Of a stretch of 64,000 nucleotides of DNA, positions 1-11,500 are shown piece after piece (the stretch's first letter is position 1; every line of letters begins with the position of its first letter). Location: contig NC_083571.1 in assembly GCF_027579695.1 (NCBI RefSeq), positions 51,496,797 through 51,560,796 of the forward strand, written 5' to 3'. This DNA is from Neoarius graeffei. Its lineage: Eukaryota > Chordata > Actinopteri > Siluriformes > Ariidae. Below the pieces are notes generated by a model. It was not told the DNA's origin, did not search any database, and saw only the letters and a program-made list of their open reading frames with translations. The translations under genes and the position numbers were made by a program.

Positions 1-41
1 GGTGCGCTGTAAGACGGTCCCGTCGGAGACACCAGAACAAT

Positions 42-81
42 AGAAGAAGGGGTTTACGCATGCGCATAAACCCCTTCTTCT
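42..81. repeat. Perfect 15-bp inverted repeat (hairpin)
   Basis: The arms at 42-56 and 67-81 are perfect reverse complements, separated by a 10-nt loop that contains the palindrome cgcatgcg. The function is unknown. It could be a transposon end, two abutting ends, or a recombination site of the tyrosine-recombinase-like locus downstream; only the symmetry is seen directly. Confidence 0.7.
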
Positions 82-804
82 GTAGCATCAGCCACATAAA
101 GTTTTGATTATTAATCAGTAGCGTAAAATAGTATCTATTGTCTAAGACACTTATTTATATTTCATATTAAAACGTCTATGTAAATTAATACATAGAAAGC
201 CTGGCCAGGCGCTGAACATTCTTCTGCCTTCACTTTAAGAGAAATTCAGGGCGAGCATGAGCCTAGCTTCTTCCGTGTCACTCACCCTGTCACTGTCACA
301 CGCACACACCTTCTGCTCGTTTTTTGAATGGAGACGCGGAAAGAGGAATGAATGGGGATAGATGGAAGCCGGTACGCCAACATTCTGATATCCTCCAGAA
401 TTCTTTAATGGTCCGGAATAAATTGAATGCTACACGTTGATGGATTACTTTGTTCTTCTATGCCCTTTTTGAGGAATGTATTGTCGGACTTAAACCAACA
501 TCTGAAGAGGTGAGATCGCTCCTTTTTTTTTCCTTTTTTTCCTTTTTATTTGTTGACAACTCGCATCAAGTTCGTTACACTTCTACCCGGCGTGAAGCAC
601 TCACAGTCATGTGGTTGTGACATCATCGTAAACAAATCCGTTCTACTCATCCAGACGAGTTCGCAACGGCGCCGTTGCCAGATTTTTCCACTCTGGAACC
701 CGTTCTCAAAAGATTTCATTTTGGGGCACCCAAAACGCCAGTGCCGTGTGGACACCAGGCCGAAATGATAAACAATTTTATCAGATTCACCTGAATCCGT
801 TGCC
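82..804. other. No supported gene; upstream of recombinase-like locus
   Basis: Short ORFs occur on both strands but none shows a recognisable motif. There are poly-T tracts near 520-548. This may hold the promoter or 5' exon of the recombinase-like gene that begins near 805, but nothing here proves it. Confidence 0.4.
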
Positions 805-3800
805 ATGTGGACAGGGCCTAAATGTTCTGGGGATGAACCTCTGTCAGATCAGGATAGCGCATCACATTCAGAACTGGATCAAGTATCAGATGATCTTCGG
901 AACGTGTCTGATGAGGATTGCATACCAGACTCTGAGTCAGAAAATGAGGACAATGAAGATTCAGATGCAAGCATCCCCTTTCTGCCTCATCAGATGAAAG
1001 CTAAACAGATTAACATAAAACCAGTAATACCAGATGATGGGACATCTTATGGGTCAGATACAAGCATCTCAGCTGTGCACAGCACAACTCTTGAAGATCA
1101 CATGGTTTTCAATGCTGCTGAAACATCAGAATCATCAAATTCTATCAAAAAGTTATCAAAGGAAAAGCCACAGGATTGAGCAGGGCGTAATAACCAAGAA
1201 TCAGCATATCTAACAAGTAATAGAAATTACTGTTACATGTGTGGTAAGCCACAAAGTAAGATTTCCCACCACTTGAAAACACACACTACACATGCTGAAA
1301 TTGTACATGCTTTTACACTCCCTGAATGCTCAAAAGAGCGTAAAATATTATTAGAGAAAATGAGGAATAAGGGAAACTTTAAACATAACACTGCAGTTTT
1401 ACAAGGTGGAACGGGATCACTGAAAGTGAAGAGAAGACCAAAGGCTAAAGCAGTGGGAGGAAGGTTTATTCACTGTATACACTGCCAAGGGATGTACCTT
1501 CGGAAAGAGCTCTGGAGACATGTCCGCAGATGCCCCTGCAAGCCAGAAAATGAAGATTTGACTAAAGAACCTGGGAGAACCAAAGTACTGGGTTTGGCTG
1601 CTGCTCTAGAGTCTGCATCCTGTCATCAGATCTCAAGTGGAGTGTGGAAGCTCCTCACTGCCATGAAACAGGATGAGGTTGCTTCAGTTGTGCGAAATGA
1701 CTTTTCTATTATTCAGTTTGCCCAGTCACTGTACAACAAACATGGACAAGACCCTACAAAGTATGAATACATGTGACAGAAGCTCCGTGAAGTTGGGCGT
1801 TTGTTGCTATGTCTGCGCACAGAATTCTCAGTTCATAACGTGGAAGAGGCTGTTAAACCTGCTAACTTCCAGAGAGTTGTGCAAGCAGTGAAGAAAGTTT
1901 CAGGTTTTGATGAGGAAAACATTCCTACACAACAAAAAGCCTTGCACTGAAATTAGGACATACACTACACAAAATCTGTGACATCATCCATTGTCGGGCC
2001 CTCATGGCAGAAGATGAAGAACTGATCAAGTCCACTGATATATTCAAGAAATTGTACAGTTCCAAGTGGTCTGAGTTGGTGTCTCACAGTGCCTTGAACA
2101 CACTGAGCGATGCAAAGTACAACAAGCCATCAACATTACCCTTCACTGAAGATGTTCAGATTCTTCACTGGTACCTTAAGGAAGCTGCAGAAAGTGCCTT
2201 TTGCAACTTGAAGGAGGAAGCCACTGCTCAGAACTACGCTCAACTTGCAAAAGTTACACTTGCTCAAATCATTGTGTTCAATCGGAGACGTGCTGGGGAA
2301 GTTTCAAAAATGCGCCTCAGAAGTTTTTATGAAAGAGACAACACAAAGCTCCATGAAGATGTTGCCATGGGGTTGTCAAAGACTGAACAAAGACTCTGCA
2401 ACTATTTCAGCCGTGTCGAAATCATGGGAAAAAGGGGAAGAAAGGTTGCAGTTCTGCTCACCCCAAGCATGGTGGATGCTCTCTCACTACTGACCAGTAA
2501 AAGGACTGAGTGCGGTGTTTGTGAGACAAATGTCTTCCTGTTTGCAAGACCCAAATCAGTGACCAATTACAGAGGACAAGATTGTTTGCGTGTTCATGCA
2601 AAGCAATGTGGGGCAAAGCACCCTGAGCACCTGAGGTCGACACAACTTCGGAAACATGTGGCCACACTCTCAAGTCCTTAATTTAAAAAATAACGAACTT
2701 GACCAGGTTGCAGATTTCCTGGGTCACGACATCCGTGTTCACCGCGATTTCTACAGATTACCAGTTCCCACAACACAGCTGGCCAAGATTTCCAAGCTGC
2801 TTTTGTCAGTGGAGAAAGGACATCTTTCCAGCCTGCAGGGGAAATCACTGGATGAGATTGAAATTGAAGGTTTGTGCAGAAATTAGCGCTTACAGATATT
2901 TTCTGAGAATATTTATTTGTTTTTTCTGAATATTAATTTAGAGGCACATGGATGCTTTAGAACAGTGATCACCAAACTTTTCCAAGCAAACAAAAGGTCC
3001 AAATAAAAGCCAAAGTCTACAGCTCAGAAATACAAACATAAAAGCCTATAATAGGATTGGGCAAAAATTCAACATTATTGTTTAATGGCTCTCAGTTGTA
3101 TTGTGTTAACAGCATCATACTGTGTAATAATTTTACTAATGTTATTGTTATCCAAATTAATATTTCAATTGTAATGACCCAAATTATAGAGCCATCGAAG
3201 TCCTGATATTTTTATGATGTTAATCTGTGTGCACAAATGATTAAATCCTATCTTGTCCACACAACATAATGACAGGTCAATCACAAGTGGACGACATTAC
3301 GTATACTATATAGATTGGGCTAAAATACTATTGCCAATATTAAGTTATTAAATTTTTTGCCAAGCTGTTCATGTGAATTGTACTAATACCATTTCCTAGA
3401 CGAAATTCCATTCAGTGACACTGACGCCAAGGAAGTGAGAGCGAATCCGATGACAGTGGCACAGCATTCACGGCATCAGAGTGTGGGACTAGTGAACCTG
3501 TGGATGCTCCCTCAGACTCTATCACAGAGCAAGTCCATGACATGAGTGATTTTGGTAAGTTACCTCACTTTATAGTTGTGTTTCTGTTGATAATTTTTTG
3601 CTCATTAAAAAAACATTTGTCAAATTATGTGTTTGGCAGGAACAGTGTCATCTGTTACATCGACAGTAACTGAGACTGTCCCTCTGTCTGAAGGTAAGGC
3701 AAGTTTGATTGTAAAGCACCTTTACAGAAGACACAAAAAGATAATATTAAAAGCAAAATGCAAATAGAAATTGCAAAAAGGATAAAAGATAAAAATAATG

Positions 3801-4861
3801 TAAAATGGAATAAATATAGGACTAGAAAACAATATTGCAGTTTCAGTACAGTGTATGATATATATGGGTGCCCCAATTGTCTTCTACTTAAAACACATCA
3901 CAATACAGCCTCCTAAACTAAAATTTTAATTTAAAAAAAAGGCAGTAGCAAACTGCACCACATCTGTACAACAAGTGATCCCAATTAATAAAGTAGATGA
4001 CTGTCAAACTGTCAAAAAAGATTTTGGCACTTTAGATGTTTAGGTTCTTATCCATCATGCAGTACCATCAGTGAGGTGTCTTGTATGACAGCAGCCCCAA
4101 ACATACAGCCAGATTCATAAAGCATCATCAATCTGGGATTACATGACGAGACACAGTGCAGAGACACAACTGTGCAACTTCTAGAGGTACCTGAAAACTG
4201 TGTGCAGGTGTACTAAGGAGAACTGATCCTGCTGTAGTGGTGCCAGAGATTGGTTTATAGGTCTTTTTCTGCTTACTGCACCTTGTATAGAATTAAGTGT
4301 TGAATTAAAAACTACATGCTATGCATTGTTTTTGAAAGCATCCTCACTGTACTTTAAGAGCTTTGTACAGTGCTTAATATACAGTAATTGTATACCTTAA
4401 AGTCAGCTGCAGCTAATATGAAGACTTAGCCAAATCTAGGTGTAAAATCAAATAAAGTGAGTAGTCAACTGAAAATTAAAAATAAAAAAAATCACAGAAA
4501 CAAGTTAACAGAAATCTGTGGCATTAGTTCAACTAAGGTTGTGATTGCTCCAACTGGCCAACTCATTATGTTTTGTGTGGTATTTTTTCACTTTGTGTAT
4601 TTACCAGGACAAGACACTGGTCAAGAACATGAGTCCAGAAGATTGCCAAAGAAACCGTGGTCTAAGGCTGAGGTTGCTGCAGTCATGCGGTATTTCAGGG
4701 ATCACATAAGTAAAGGAAAACTGGCCACAAAAAACGAATGTAGTCATTGTAAGCTGGCAGAAGACCCTGTTTTAGAACAACGAACAGTGCAAAATATAAG
4801 GGACTTTGTCAGAAACCGAGGAATAGCTGCAACGAGGCAGTCACAGAAACAAAAGCTGTAA
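805..4861 (+). pseudogene. Crypton-like tyrosine recombinase gene, four exons, degraded
   Basis: An acidic N-terminus is followed by a CxxC...HxxxH zinc-finger-like motif (about 1228-1280) and a second Cys/His motif (1471-1530). A tyrosine-recombinase-like domain comes next: arginine motif FNRRRAGE (about 2277-2300), LRSTQLRKHVAT (2632-2667) and LGHDIRVHRDFYRLP (about 2718-2763), which would supply the R, R, H/R and Tyr residues. Splice sites give exons 805-2869, 3400-3554, 3640-3693 and 4608-4861, with phase-compatible GT/AG junctions. The last exon holds a conserved-looking basic domain (PWSKAEVAAVMRYF to the end). Damage: in-frame TGA codons at 1177-1179 and 1774-1776 (both look like CGA to TGA), a one-base loss near 1948, and shifts near 2670 and 3435. 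Retained introns mean this is not a processed copy. It could be a mobile element or a decayed host gene of the same family; the family assignment is from motif recognition only. Confidence 0.6.
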
Positions 4862-6555
4862 CTCCACTGGGAATCCACTCTGGGTTTTTTGTATACATGT
4901 TGTGATTATGTTGATGGAGTCACTCATTTTATAAATCCATCTGTTTCCAACATGGGTTTTCTAAATTAGTTAAGGATCTGATTTTCATTGGAAAACTTGT
5001 GGGTTTTAAAAGGTTTTGTTGTGTAGCTGTTAGTCACTATCACTCCCTAACAAAATGATGTTTCTGCATCAAACAAATACACCTTTAAAATGAAACTGCT
5101 TGACTTTGGCAATTGGCTGTATGAAAAATTTCCATATGTAGCCAGATAACTTTTAAATGTTCATGCAAAAGGGCAGTCAAAAACTACTGCTTTAAACATA
5201 TAGTTTGTTCTTTTTGTTGGGGTTGTGTTGATGCCTTAAGGTTTTATCAACCTTTGCATCCATTGTTCTAAAATGGGTCTTTGCAAGTTCGATAATAATG
5301 GGGTATTGGCAAGAAAGTTAATGTGAGCGTTCAAAGTTGTGACTGTGGTTGATTGTCTGTGTAACTACAGTTCAGTTTAACGTTCATTTTAACATAATTC
5401 AATTGGCATTGCAAAAACAAATCATATATGCAGCCAGATAATTTATAGAATTACGAAGTGCAGTTATTTTTATACATATTTTTGCTTATATGCTGATACA
5501 TTTTAGTGTATACGTGCTGAATATTTCAAGTTTAAGAGCACTTTATAGTTAATAAAATAACTGTTCCAGTAATGCTTTGTGCTGTCAGGTGTGTGTATTT
5601 ATATTAATGATCAGCTATTTAAAAGTGATGTCACTGTCCCTTTAAAGACCCAAAAGTGTTTTGTTTTGTCCTCATAAGTCACACATTTGTCAAAAAGAGA
5701 ACTGTCGGCATAAACCACAATACGATTGGGGTGCTGGGTATGAAATTGTGTAGCTTGTACGTGAATGCTGAAGTGACCTAAATTTTTTTCAGATTTTTTG
5801 CAGTGTTTTAATCCAACTCCCAATTGCTCTAGGACCTCAGGAAAGGGTAGTCCATGTAAACCACCACCGGGCCTGTGCGGAGAAAAAGTCCGTCTAATCC
5901 ATATAAACCCGTGTGTGTGTTTATTTCCAAAGAGGAATCAGTTCCGCGAATCTTGTGTGTATTGACTCCAAAGAGTTCAGTTCCTCAAACAAGTGTATGC
6001 GTACTGATTCCAAAATTTCAGTTCCTTGAACATGGACAGGATGTACTCTTATGACTATTCTACCTGTTGTAGAGTCAACAGTATGGATACGCTTATCTGA
6101 TATCTTGATGAACGAATCAACAAGTCAGGTTCCTTCTCTGGGACAGATGGCACGGTTGGCCACACCACTTCCACGATCATCCAGTCTCACTGGGCTGGGC
6201 TCACCATCTTGGATCCAAATTCTATCTAGTCATTCAAAAAACCAATCAGAGTTCCAATGACTGAAAAACTCAACAAAACTGCTTCACCTTCATGCTCACA
6301 GCTGAATTTCTGGCAGAGGGTAAACTGAGAAGTACAGCGAAATGAAAATAATTTAATTTATGTTCTTTATAATTTCATTCCAGAAACCAGGAGCTGATTA
6401 AAGGCATGTTCACGGGAAAAAAGATTCAAGTGGAAGAGAGAGTGCAGAGGAAGCGCATACTTGAAAGATGCTCTACTCTGAGATGCATAATGTGCCCTCT
6501 ATAGGAAGTTGTATACCACTACATCTATATTAGTCGCCCTATTGTCATAGGGGTT
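4862..6555. other. No supported gene
   Basis: AT-rich non-coding sequence. The only structure noticed is a degenerate direct repeat at about 5910-6035, listed separately. Short ORFs here lack recognisable motifs. Confidence 0.5.
5910..6035. repeat. Degenerate three-copy tandem repeat
   Basis: Three diverged units of about 38-45 nt share the pattern gtgtgt...ttccaaa...cagttcc...aa. They begin near 5913, 5957 and 5993. Copies differ in length and sequence; no function is suggested. Confidence 0.4.
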
Positions 6556-6763
6556 ACAGAATTCACAGAACTGTTGATGGTAACAATACCAAAGGTGAGG
6601 AATACCCTAGAATACAAAGAGAATAGAACGATGGCATTAATTGTACATGCATCTAAGATCAGGCTGCGTATATTGAAAAGAAGGGCAGAAACAAAAGCAA
6701 TGAGTTACATCGGGATGACAGTTTGGGTTCAAGAAAGGATGTGGGACTTGAGAAGTAATAGGT
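6556..6763 (+). pseudogene. LINE C reverse transcriptase, 5' fragment
   Basis: Translation resembles the start of a non-LTR retrotransposon reverse transcriptase: a TIPKV-like block, an NRTMALIVHASKI block, then, after a small frame change, QFGFKKGCGT, a stop, and EVIG. The reading is broken off exactly at 6763 by the LTR of the gmr1-like element and resumes at 18714 with IMRRVCER and AFVDFVKAFDRVNW. The two halves join into one RT domain if the LTR element is removed. The LINE clade is not assigned. It is degraded by stops and shifts, so it is not active. Confidence 0.7.
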
Positions 6764-6869
6764 TGTAGCAGTTCATAGGGGTGGAGCACAGAAAAGACGG
6801 CAGGCCAGAATTAAGTTCCACAAGAAAACACTTCATTTAGTACTTTTCAGTAACGATTCACTCTCTCAG

Positions 6870-6914
<45 letters not shown>

Positions 6915-7096
6915 TCATCAGGTCAGGGAGAGAGCTTCCTTCCTCTGCTCTCTCTCTCCTTATATAGGGCGCGGTCACTGGGGAAGAGACACAAACATAG
7001 ATTAACCAACATCAGGTGCAGTGATTCTGCCACTTACCTTCCCTGACTCCGCCCTCCGGTCACAGACCGATGCTTGACCACGCCCCCGCTGCCACA
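6764..7096 (-). repeat. 3' LTR of gypsy A
   Basis: Matches the LTR at 18409-18713 except for scattered substitutions and an expanded CA microsatellite (about 6872-6911). On the minus strand it has a TATA-like CTATATAAGG at 6959-6968 and an AATAAA-like polyadenylation motif near the TTTAG at 6835-6840. Confidence 0.85.
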
Positions 7097-7120
7097 TACC
7101 CCCACCCCCCGACTCAGGCC
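7097..7120 (-). other. Polypurine tract of gypsy A
   Basis: On the minus strand, a G-rich run directly abuts the 3' LTR. This is where plus-strand DNA priming would start in an LTR retrotransposon. Confidence 0.6.
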
Positions 7121-8415
7121 GGGCAGCTGTCCGGCCTGCCGCTGACTCCCCCCCCGACGGGAGAGGAAGTCTGCCACAACCACCTTGAAGTTAAAGGGCT
7201 GGAGTGCCAGATACCAACGGGTGATCCACGCATTGGCATCCTTCATGCGGTGGAGCCACTGGAGGGGCGCGTGGTCCAAACAGAGGGTGAAAGAGCACCC
7301 CAGGAGGTAGTAGTGGAGGGCGAGGACCACCCACTTGATCACCAGGCACTCCTTTTCGATGGTGCTATAGCGCCCCTCACGCACCGACAGCTTCCTGCTT
7401 ATGTACAGGACGGGGCGGTCCTCCCCCTCCATCTCCTGGGACAGAACGGCCCCCAGCCCTCTGTCCAACGCGTCCGTCTGCAATGTAAAGGGGAGAGAAA
7501 AGTCAGGGGAGTGTAACAGTGGCCCCCCGCACAGTGCAGCCTTCTCCTCAGAGAAAGCCCACTGGCATTGCTCCGTCCACTGGACCGGATCTGGTGCCCC
7601 CTTTTTAGTCAGATCAGTCAGCGGGCTGGTGAAATCCGAATAATTAGGTATAAACCTACGATAGTAGCCAGCCAGCCCCAGGAACTGTCTCACCCCCTTT
7701 TTGGTCTTGGGCCTTGGGCAGGCCGCAATTGCTGCTGTCTTGTTAATTTGGGGACGCACCTGCCCGTTGCCCAAGTGGAAGCCCAGATACCGTACTTCCA
7801 CCCACCCAATCGCACACTTCTTTGGGTTGGCTGTGAGACCCGCCTGTCTCAGCGACCTAAGGATGGCCCTCAGGTGTTGCAGGTGCCGCTGCCAGTCATT
7901 ACTATAAATAATGATGTCGTCTAGGTACGTGGCGGCATAGGTGGCATGGGGGTGGAGGACCCTATCCATCAGTCACTGAAACGTAGCGGGCGCCCCAAAC
8001 AGCCCAAAAGGAAGTGTGACAAACTGGAGTAAGCCGAACGGTGTGGAAAAGGCTGTTTTTTTTTTCTCGGGATAATGGAGTCAAGGGGATCTGCCAATAA
8101 CCCTTTGTCAAATCCAGTGTTGAGTAAAAGCAAGCCATGCCTAGTTGATCAAGCAACTCATCAATACGAGGCATTGGGTACGCGTTGAATTTAGACACCG
8201 CGTTGACTTTTCTATAGTCCACACAGAACCGGACTGACCTGTCGGTCTTGGGTACCAAGACCACCGGGCTGCTCCAGTCACTGTGGGACTCCTCGATGAT
8301 GCCCCTTTCGAGCATGGCCTTGAGTTCTTCCCGAACCACTTTTTTCTTGTGTTCAGGTAACCTGTAAGGGTGGCTGCGCACTACCACCCCCGGGGGCATC
8401 TCAGTGTGGTGCTCT
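7110..8415 (-). pseudogene. gypsy A reverse transcriptase and RNase H
   Basis: Reverse transcriptase motifs run in order on the minus strand: EMPPGVVVRSHPYRLPEH, SDWSSPVVLVPK, RFCVDYRKVN, STLDLTKGYWQIPL, then after a frame change TYLDDIIIYS (catalytic Asp pair), followed by LGLAGYYRRFIPNY. RNase H follows (LQTDALDRGLGAVLSQ, STIEKECL, LDHAPLQWL). The frame changes near 7965-8070, close to a T9 run on the plus strand, so the domain is split between two ORFs. No integrase follows RNase H before the LTR, which is what places integrase upstream. Confidence 0.85.
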
Positions 8416-9245
8416 GAGGTCGGTGCGGCCGGGCAGGGGTGAGAACACGTCCGAAAACTCGGTCTGCAACTGGGCGACCTCCACAAGTTGGGTCGGGGAG
8501 AGGTGGTCTCCACAGGGGACCAGAGAGGTATGCGATGCCAGTGTTCCCTTTTGAGTCTCCGGCCCCAGCTCCGCCTTCTCCGGAACCACTGACACCAACG
8601 CCACGGGGACCTCCTCGTTCCAGAGTTTGAGCAGATTGAGGTGGTAAATCTGTAGCGCCCCACCCCGTCCCTTCGCCTCACCTTGTAGTCAACGTCCCCG
8701 ACTCGCCGTGTGACCTCAAAGGGTCCTTGCCACTTGGCGATTAATTTGGAGCTCGATGTGGGCAACAGTACAAGAACTTTATCTCCCGGTGCGAACTCCC
8801 TAAGGCGCGTACCCCTGTCGTACAGGCGGGTTTGCCGTTCTTGGGCCTGCCGCAAATTCTCCTGGGTTAGGTGTGTGAGTGTGTGGAGTTTTGTGCGCAG
8901 GTCCATAACATATTGAATTTGATTTTTACTGGGTGAAGGTCCCTCCTCCCAATTTTCTCGCAGCACATCTAGAATGCTGCGCGGCTTACGCCCATATAAC
9001 AATTCAAATGGGGAGAACCCCGTAGAGGCTTGGGGGACCTCTCGCACTGCAAATAACAAGGGTTCGAGAAATTTATCCTAATTACGTGCATACTCACTTA
9101 TGAATTTTTTAATTATATTCTTGAGGGTGCGATTGAACCGTTCAACTAAACCGTCCGTTTGTGGGGGATAAACGCTGGTGCAGATCGGCTTAATAACCCA
9201 TACAGTTCGTTCAGTGAACGTGACATAAACGAGGTGCCTTGGTCA
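8416..9245 (-). pseudogene. gypsy A integrase, C-terminal half and linker
   Basis: Begins after the hAT insertion with TDQGTSFMSRSLNELYGLL, which holds the second catalytic Asp. It continues through a decayed region with ERFN-type sequence (the Glu), FAVREVPQASTGFSPFELLYGRKPR, and a C-terminal DKVLVLLPTSSSKL...WQGPFEV block. A linker then leads directly into reverse transcriptase. Several frameshifts occur: 9060-9180 and the linker at 8410-8610 are in other frames. Confidence 0.75.
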
Positions 9246-9253
9246 GTCAGAAT

Positions 9254-9963
9254 TAGAGGTCTGCGCGGGACAGAATTTTCAGTCCCGCTCCCACCCGCGC
9301 CTGCCATATTTTGTCCCGCTCCCGCCCGCAAATCCCGCATGATGCAGACGTTCGCGTTATTTCTCATGAAAGTTCTTGTCATTGGCTTGGGGAATTAAAC
9401 ATGCTGAGCTTAGCTGAGCTCTCCACTGACCGATCCTTCACCTAGCGCATGTAGCGAGGGTGCGCGTTGCCAGGTGGCATGCGCAGCTGAGGCTTTACAG
9501 AGATACCCAACACACCTACCAAAATCTACAGTGGATATTAAGAATATTGTACATTGCACATAGCTTATGTCACTCCTCACATTTACATTCTAGGAAATAC
9601 AAGTAGGCCTATAAGAAATTAAGATAATTTAAAGACACAGCGTGATGGTGCCCTGCCCCCTACTTTCTTTTTAAAGCAGCACTTACTTCTGAAGCACTAT
9701 GAGCTTCACTAGAGGAGCTCTGCTCTTCTGCCATGATCGGAGATCTCAAACACGGAAGAGCGGAAAGGAATCAGAAACGTACGCGAGATTAGACCACATC
9801 CGCAAATTTAGGCATCTTAAAATGTTTTTATTAATGCCAAATAAAATATCCAGCACAAATTATATATGATAGACTGGCAGCGGGGGCATGGCCAAGCAGC
9901 AGTCTGTGAATGGAGGGCGGGGTCGGGGAAGGTAAGTGGCGAGGTCATTACACCTGATGTCAA

Positions 9964-10011
<48 letters not shown>

Positions 10012-10679
10012 TTGCAGGGATGGAGTATAAAGGGAGGGGGAGAGGAGAGAAGAAGCTCTCCCTGACCACAACACTTGTGTGAGTGAGTGAGATCGAGAGA
10101 AAGAAAGAAAGCTGATAAGCCGAATAAAGTGCGTGTGTGTAAACGCAAACTCTCGCCTGCCGTGCTTCTGTGCTCCACCCACACCCGGGTTTACTACAGT
10201 GGTGCTGAAACCGGGAACTGTAGCAAACCCCGGTGTGGATGGAGCACAGAAGCACGGCAGGCGAGAGTTTGTGTTTACACACACGCACTTTATTCGGCTT
10301 TTCAGCTTTCTCTCTCTCTCTCTCACGCAAGTGTTGTGGTCGGGGAGAGCTTCTTCTCTCCTCTCCCCCTCCCTTTATACTCCATCCCTGCAACAAACAC
10401 GCATACAAATTGACATCAGGTGTAATGACCTAGCCACTTACCTTCTCCGACCCCACCTTCCATTCACAGACTGCTGCTTGGCCACGCCCCTGCTTCCACA
10501 TACACATAAATTAATAATTTATAAATTTTATTTTAAACACGTTTTTAGTTAGCGGGACTGCAGCTTATCACCTCTCCCACCCGCTCCCGCATTGTGCACT
10601 CCCCCTCCCGCCCGCGCCCACAATGAGCTTTCAAAATTTGTCCCGTGCCGCGGGACTCCCGCGGGAGTGCAGGGCTCTA
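9254..10679. mobile_element. Non-autonomous hAT-like element inside gypsy A integrase
   Basis: Flanked by a perfect 8-bp duplication gtcagaat (9246-9253 and 10680-10687). Ends are tagaggtctgcgcggg and, inverted, tagagccctgcactcccg. Subterminal GC-rich cccgctcccgcccgc motifs recur near both ends, as in known fish hAT elements. On the minus strand a short peptide (MAEEQSSSSEAHSASE, from 9734) runs into GTAAGT, a possible first transposase exon; this is speculative. The middle holds an inverted pair of gmr1-like LTRs. Removing 9254-10687 restores integrase codons across the catalytic DQG motif. Confidence 0.8.
9871..10500. repeat. Inverted pair of gmr1-like LTRs joined by a primer-binding site
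   Basis: The left arm (about 9871-10198, plus sense) and right arm (10219-10500, minus sense) are the same LTR, related to the gypsy A LTR (TGTAGCA start, GGAGCACAGAA, CCACGCCCC near the other end). Between the arms lies tggtgctgaaaccggga at 10200-10216, a tRNA-Phe-type primer-binding site belonging to the left arm. The left arm has a long GT expansion (9965-10008). No internal coding region remains. Long ORFs in this stretch are by-products of the repeats. Confidence 0.75.
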
Positions 10680-10687
10680 GTCAGAAT

Positions 10688-11500
10688 CTCTTTCGGGATT
10701 CCAACTCGGGACATGATGTGGGAGAGCACTTCCGCAATACTGCGTGCTGAGATATTGCGAAGAGGCACTGCTTCCGGGTAGCGCGTTGCATAGTCCACCA
10801 GAACTAAAATAAAGCGGTACCCTCGTGTTGACTGATCTAATGGCCCGACGAGATCCATCCCAATTCTTTCGAACGGGGTCTCGATTAATGGGAGAGGGCG
10901 CAAAGGCGCTTTTGGAATGGCCGCTGGATTTACTAACTGGCATTCGCGGCACGCCGTACACCACCTACGGACATCGCCGCAAATCCTTGGCCAATAGAAC
11001 TGGGCCATTAGTCAGGCTAGTGTCTTATCCTGCCCTAAGTGTCCAGCCATGGGATTAAAGTGCGCCGCCTGGAATACCAACTCCTGGCGGCTCTTTGGAA
11101 TCAAAAGCTGCGTGACTTGCTCTTTAGTCTGAGTGTCCTGCGTCACTCAGTATAACCTATCCTTCATAATAGAAAAATAGAGGAAGGACGGGGTGGCGTT
11201 TGGCTGGAGCATTTGACCATCGATTACTCTCACTTGGTCAAACGCATGCCGCAGAGACTCGTCTCGCGATTGCTCTAACGGAAAATCCACAAGGAATTCC
11301 CTGAGAGAGGGAGGAGGAGCCTGCTGCTCCTCACTCTGACGCAGAGATGACGTAGATGGCTCTGTGACAGCTGCTCCCGCCAAAGCGACACCGGGACCTC
11401 CCCCTGCTAAACTACGGCAGGACCCACTCTTCACTAGATGGCTCATTAACTCCCCGAATCCTGGCCAATCAGTCCCCAAAATTATCGAGTGGGTGAGGCG
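10688..11500 (-). pseudogene. gypsy A integrase, N-terminal half
   Basis: On the minus strand, an HHCC zinc-binding region (FNPMAGHLGQDKTL then CTACRECQLVNP) is followed by the integrase core start PFERIGMDLVGPLDQS (first catalytic Asp), GYRFILVLVDYATRYPEAVPL and GIPKEILT, where the hAT-like element interrupts it. The region upstream (11147-11479) is an open linker between protease and integrase containing DFPLEQSRDESLRHAFDQV. A stop lies between the two ORFs near 11009-11011. Confidence 0.8.

Noticed and set aside
9817-10413. Long ORFs on both strands (up to 182 codons)
   Set aside because: They cover an inverted LTR pair and a GT microsatellite; runs of Thr-His and mirror-image translations show they are by-products of the repeats.
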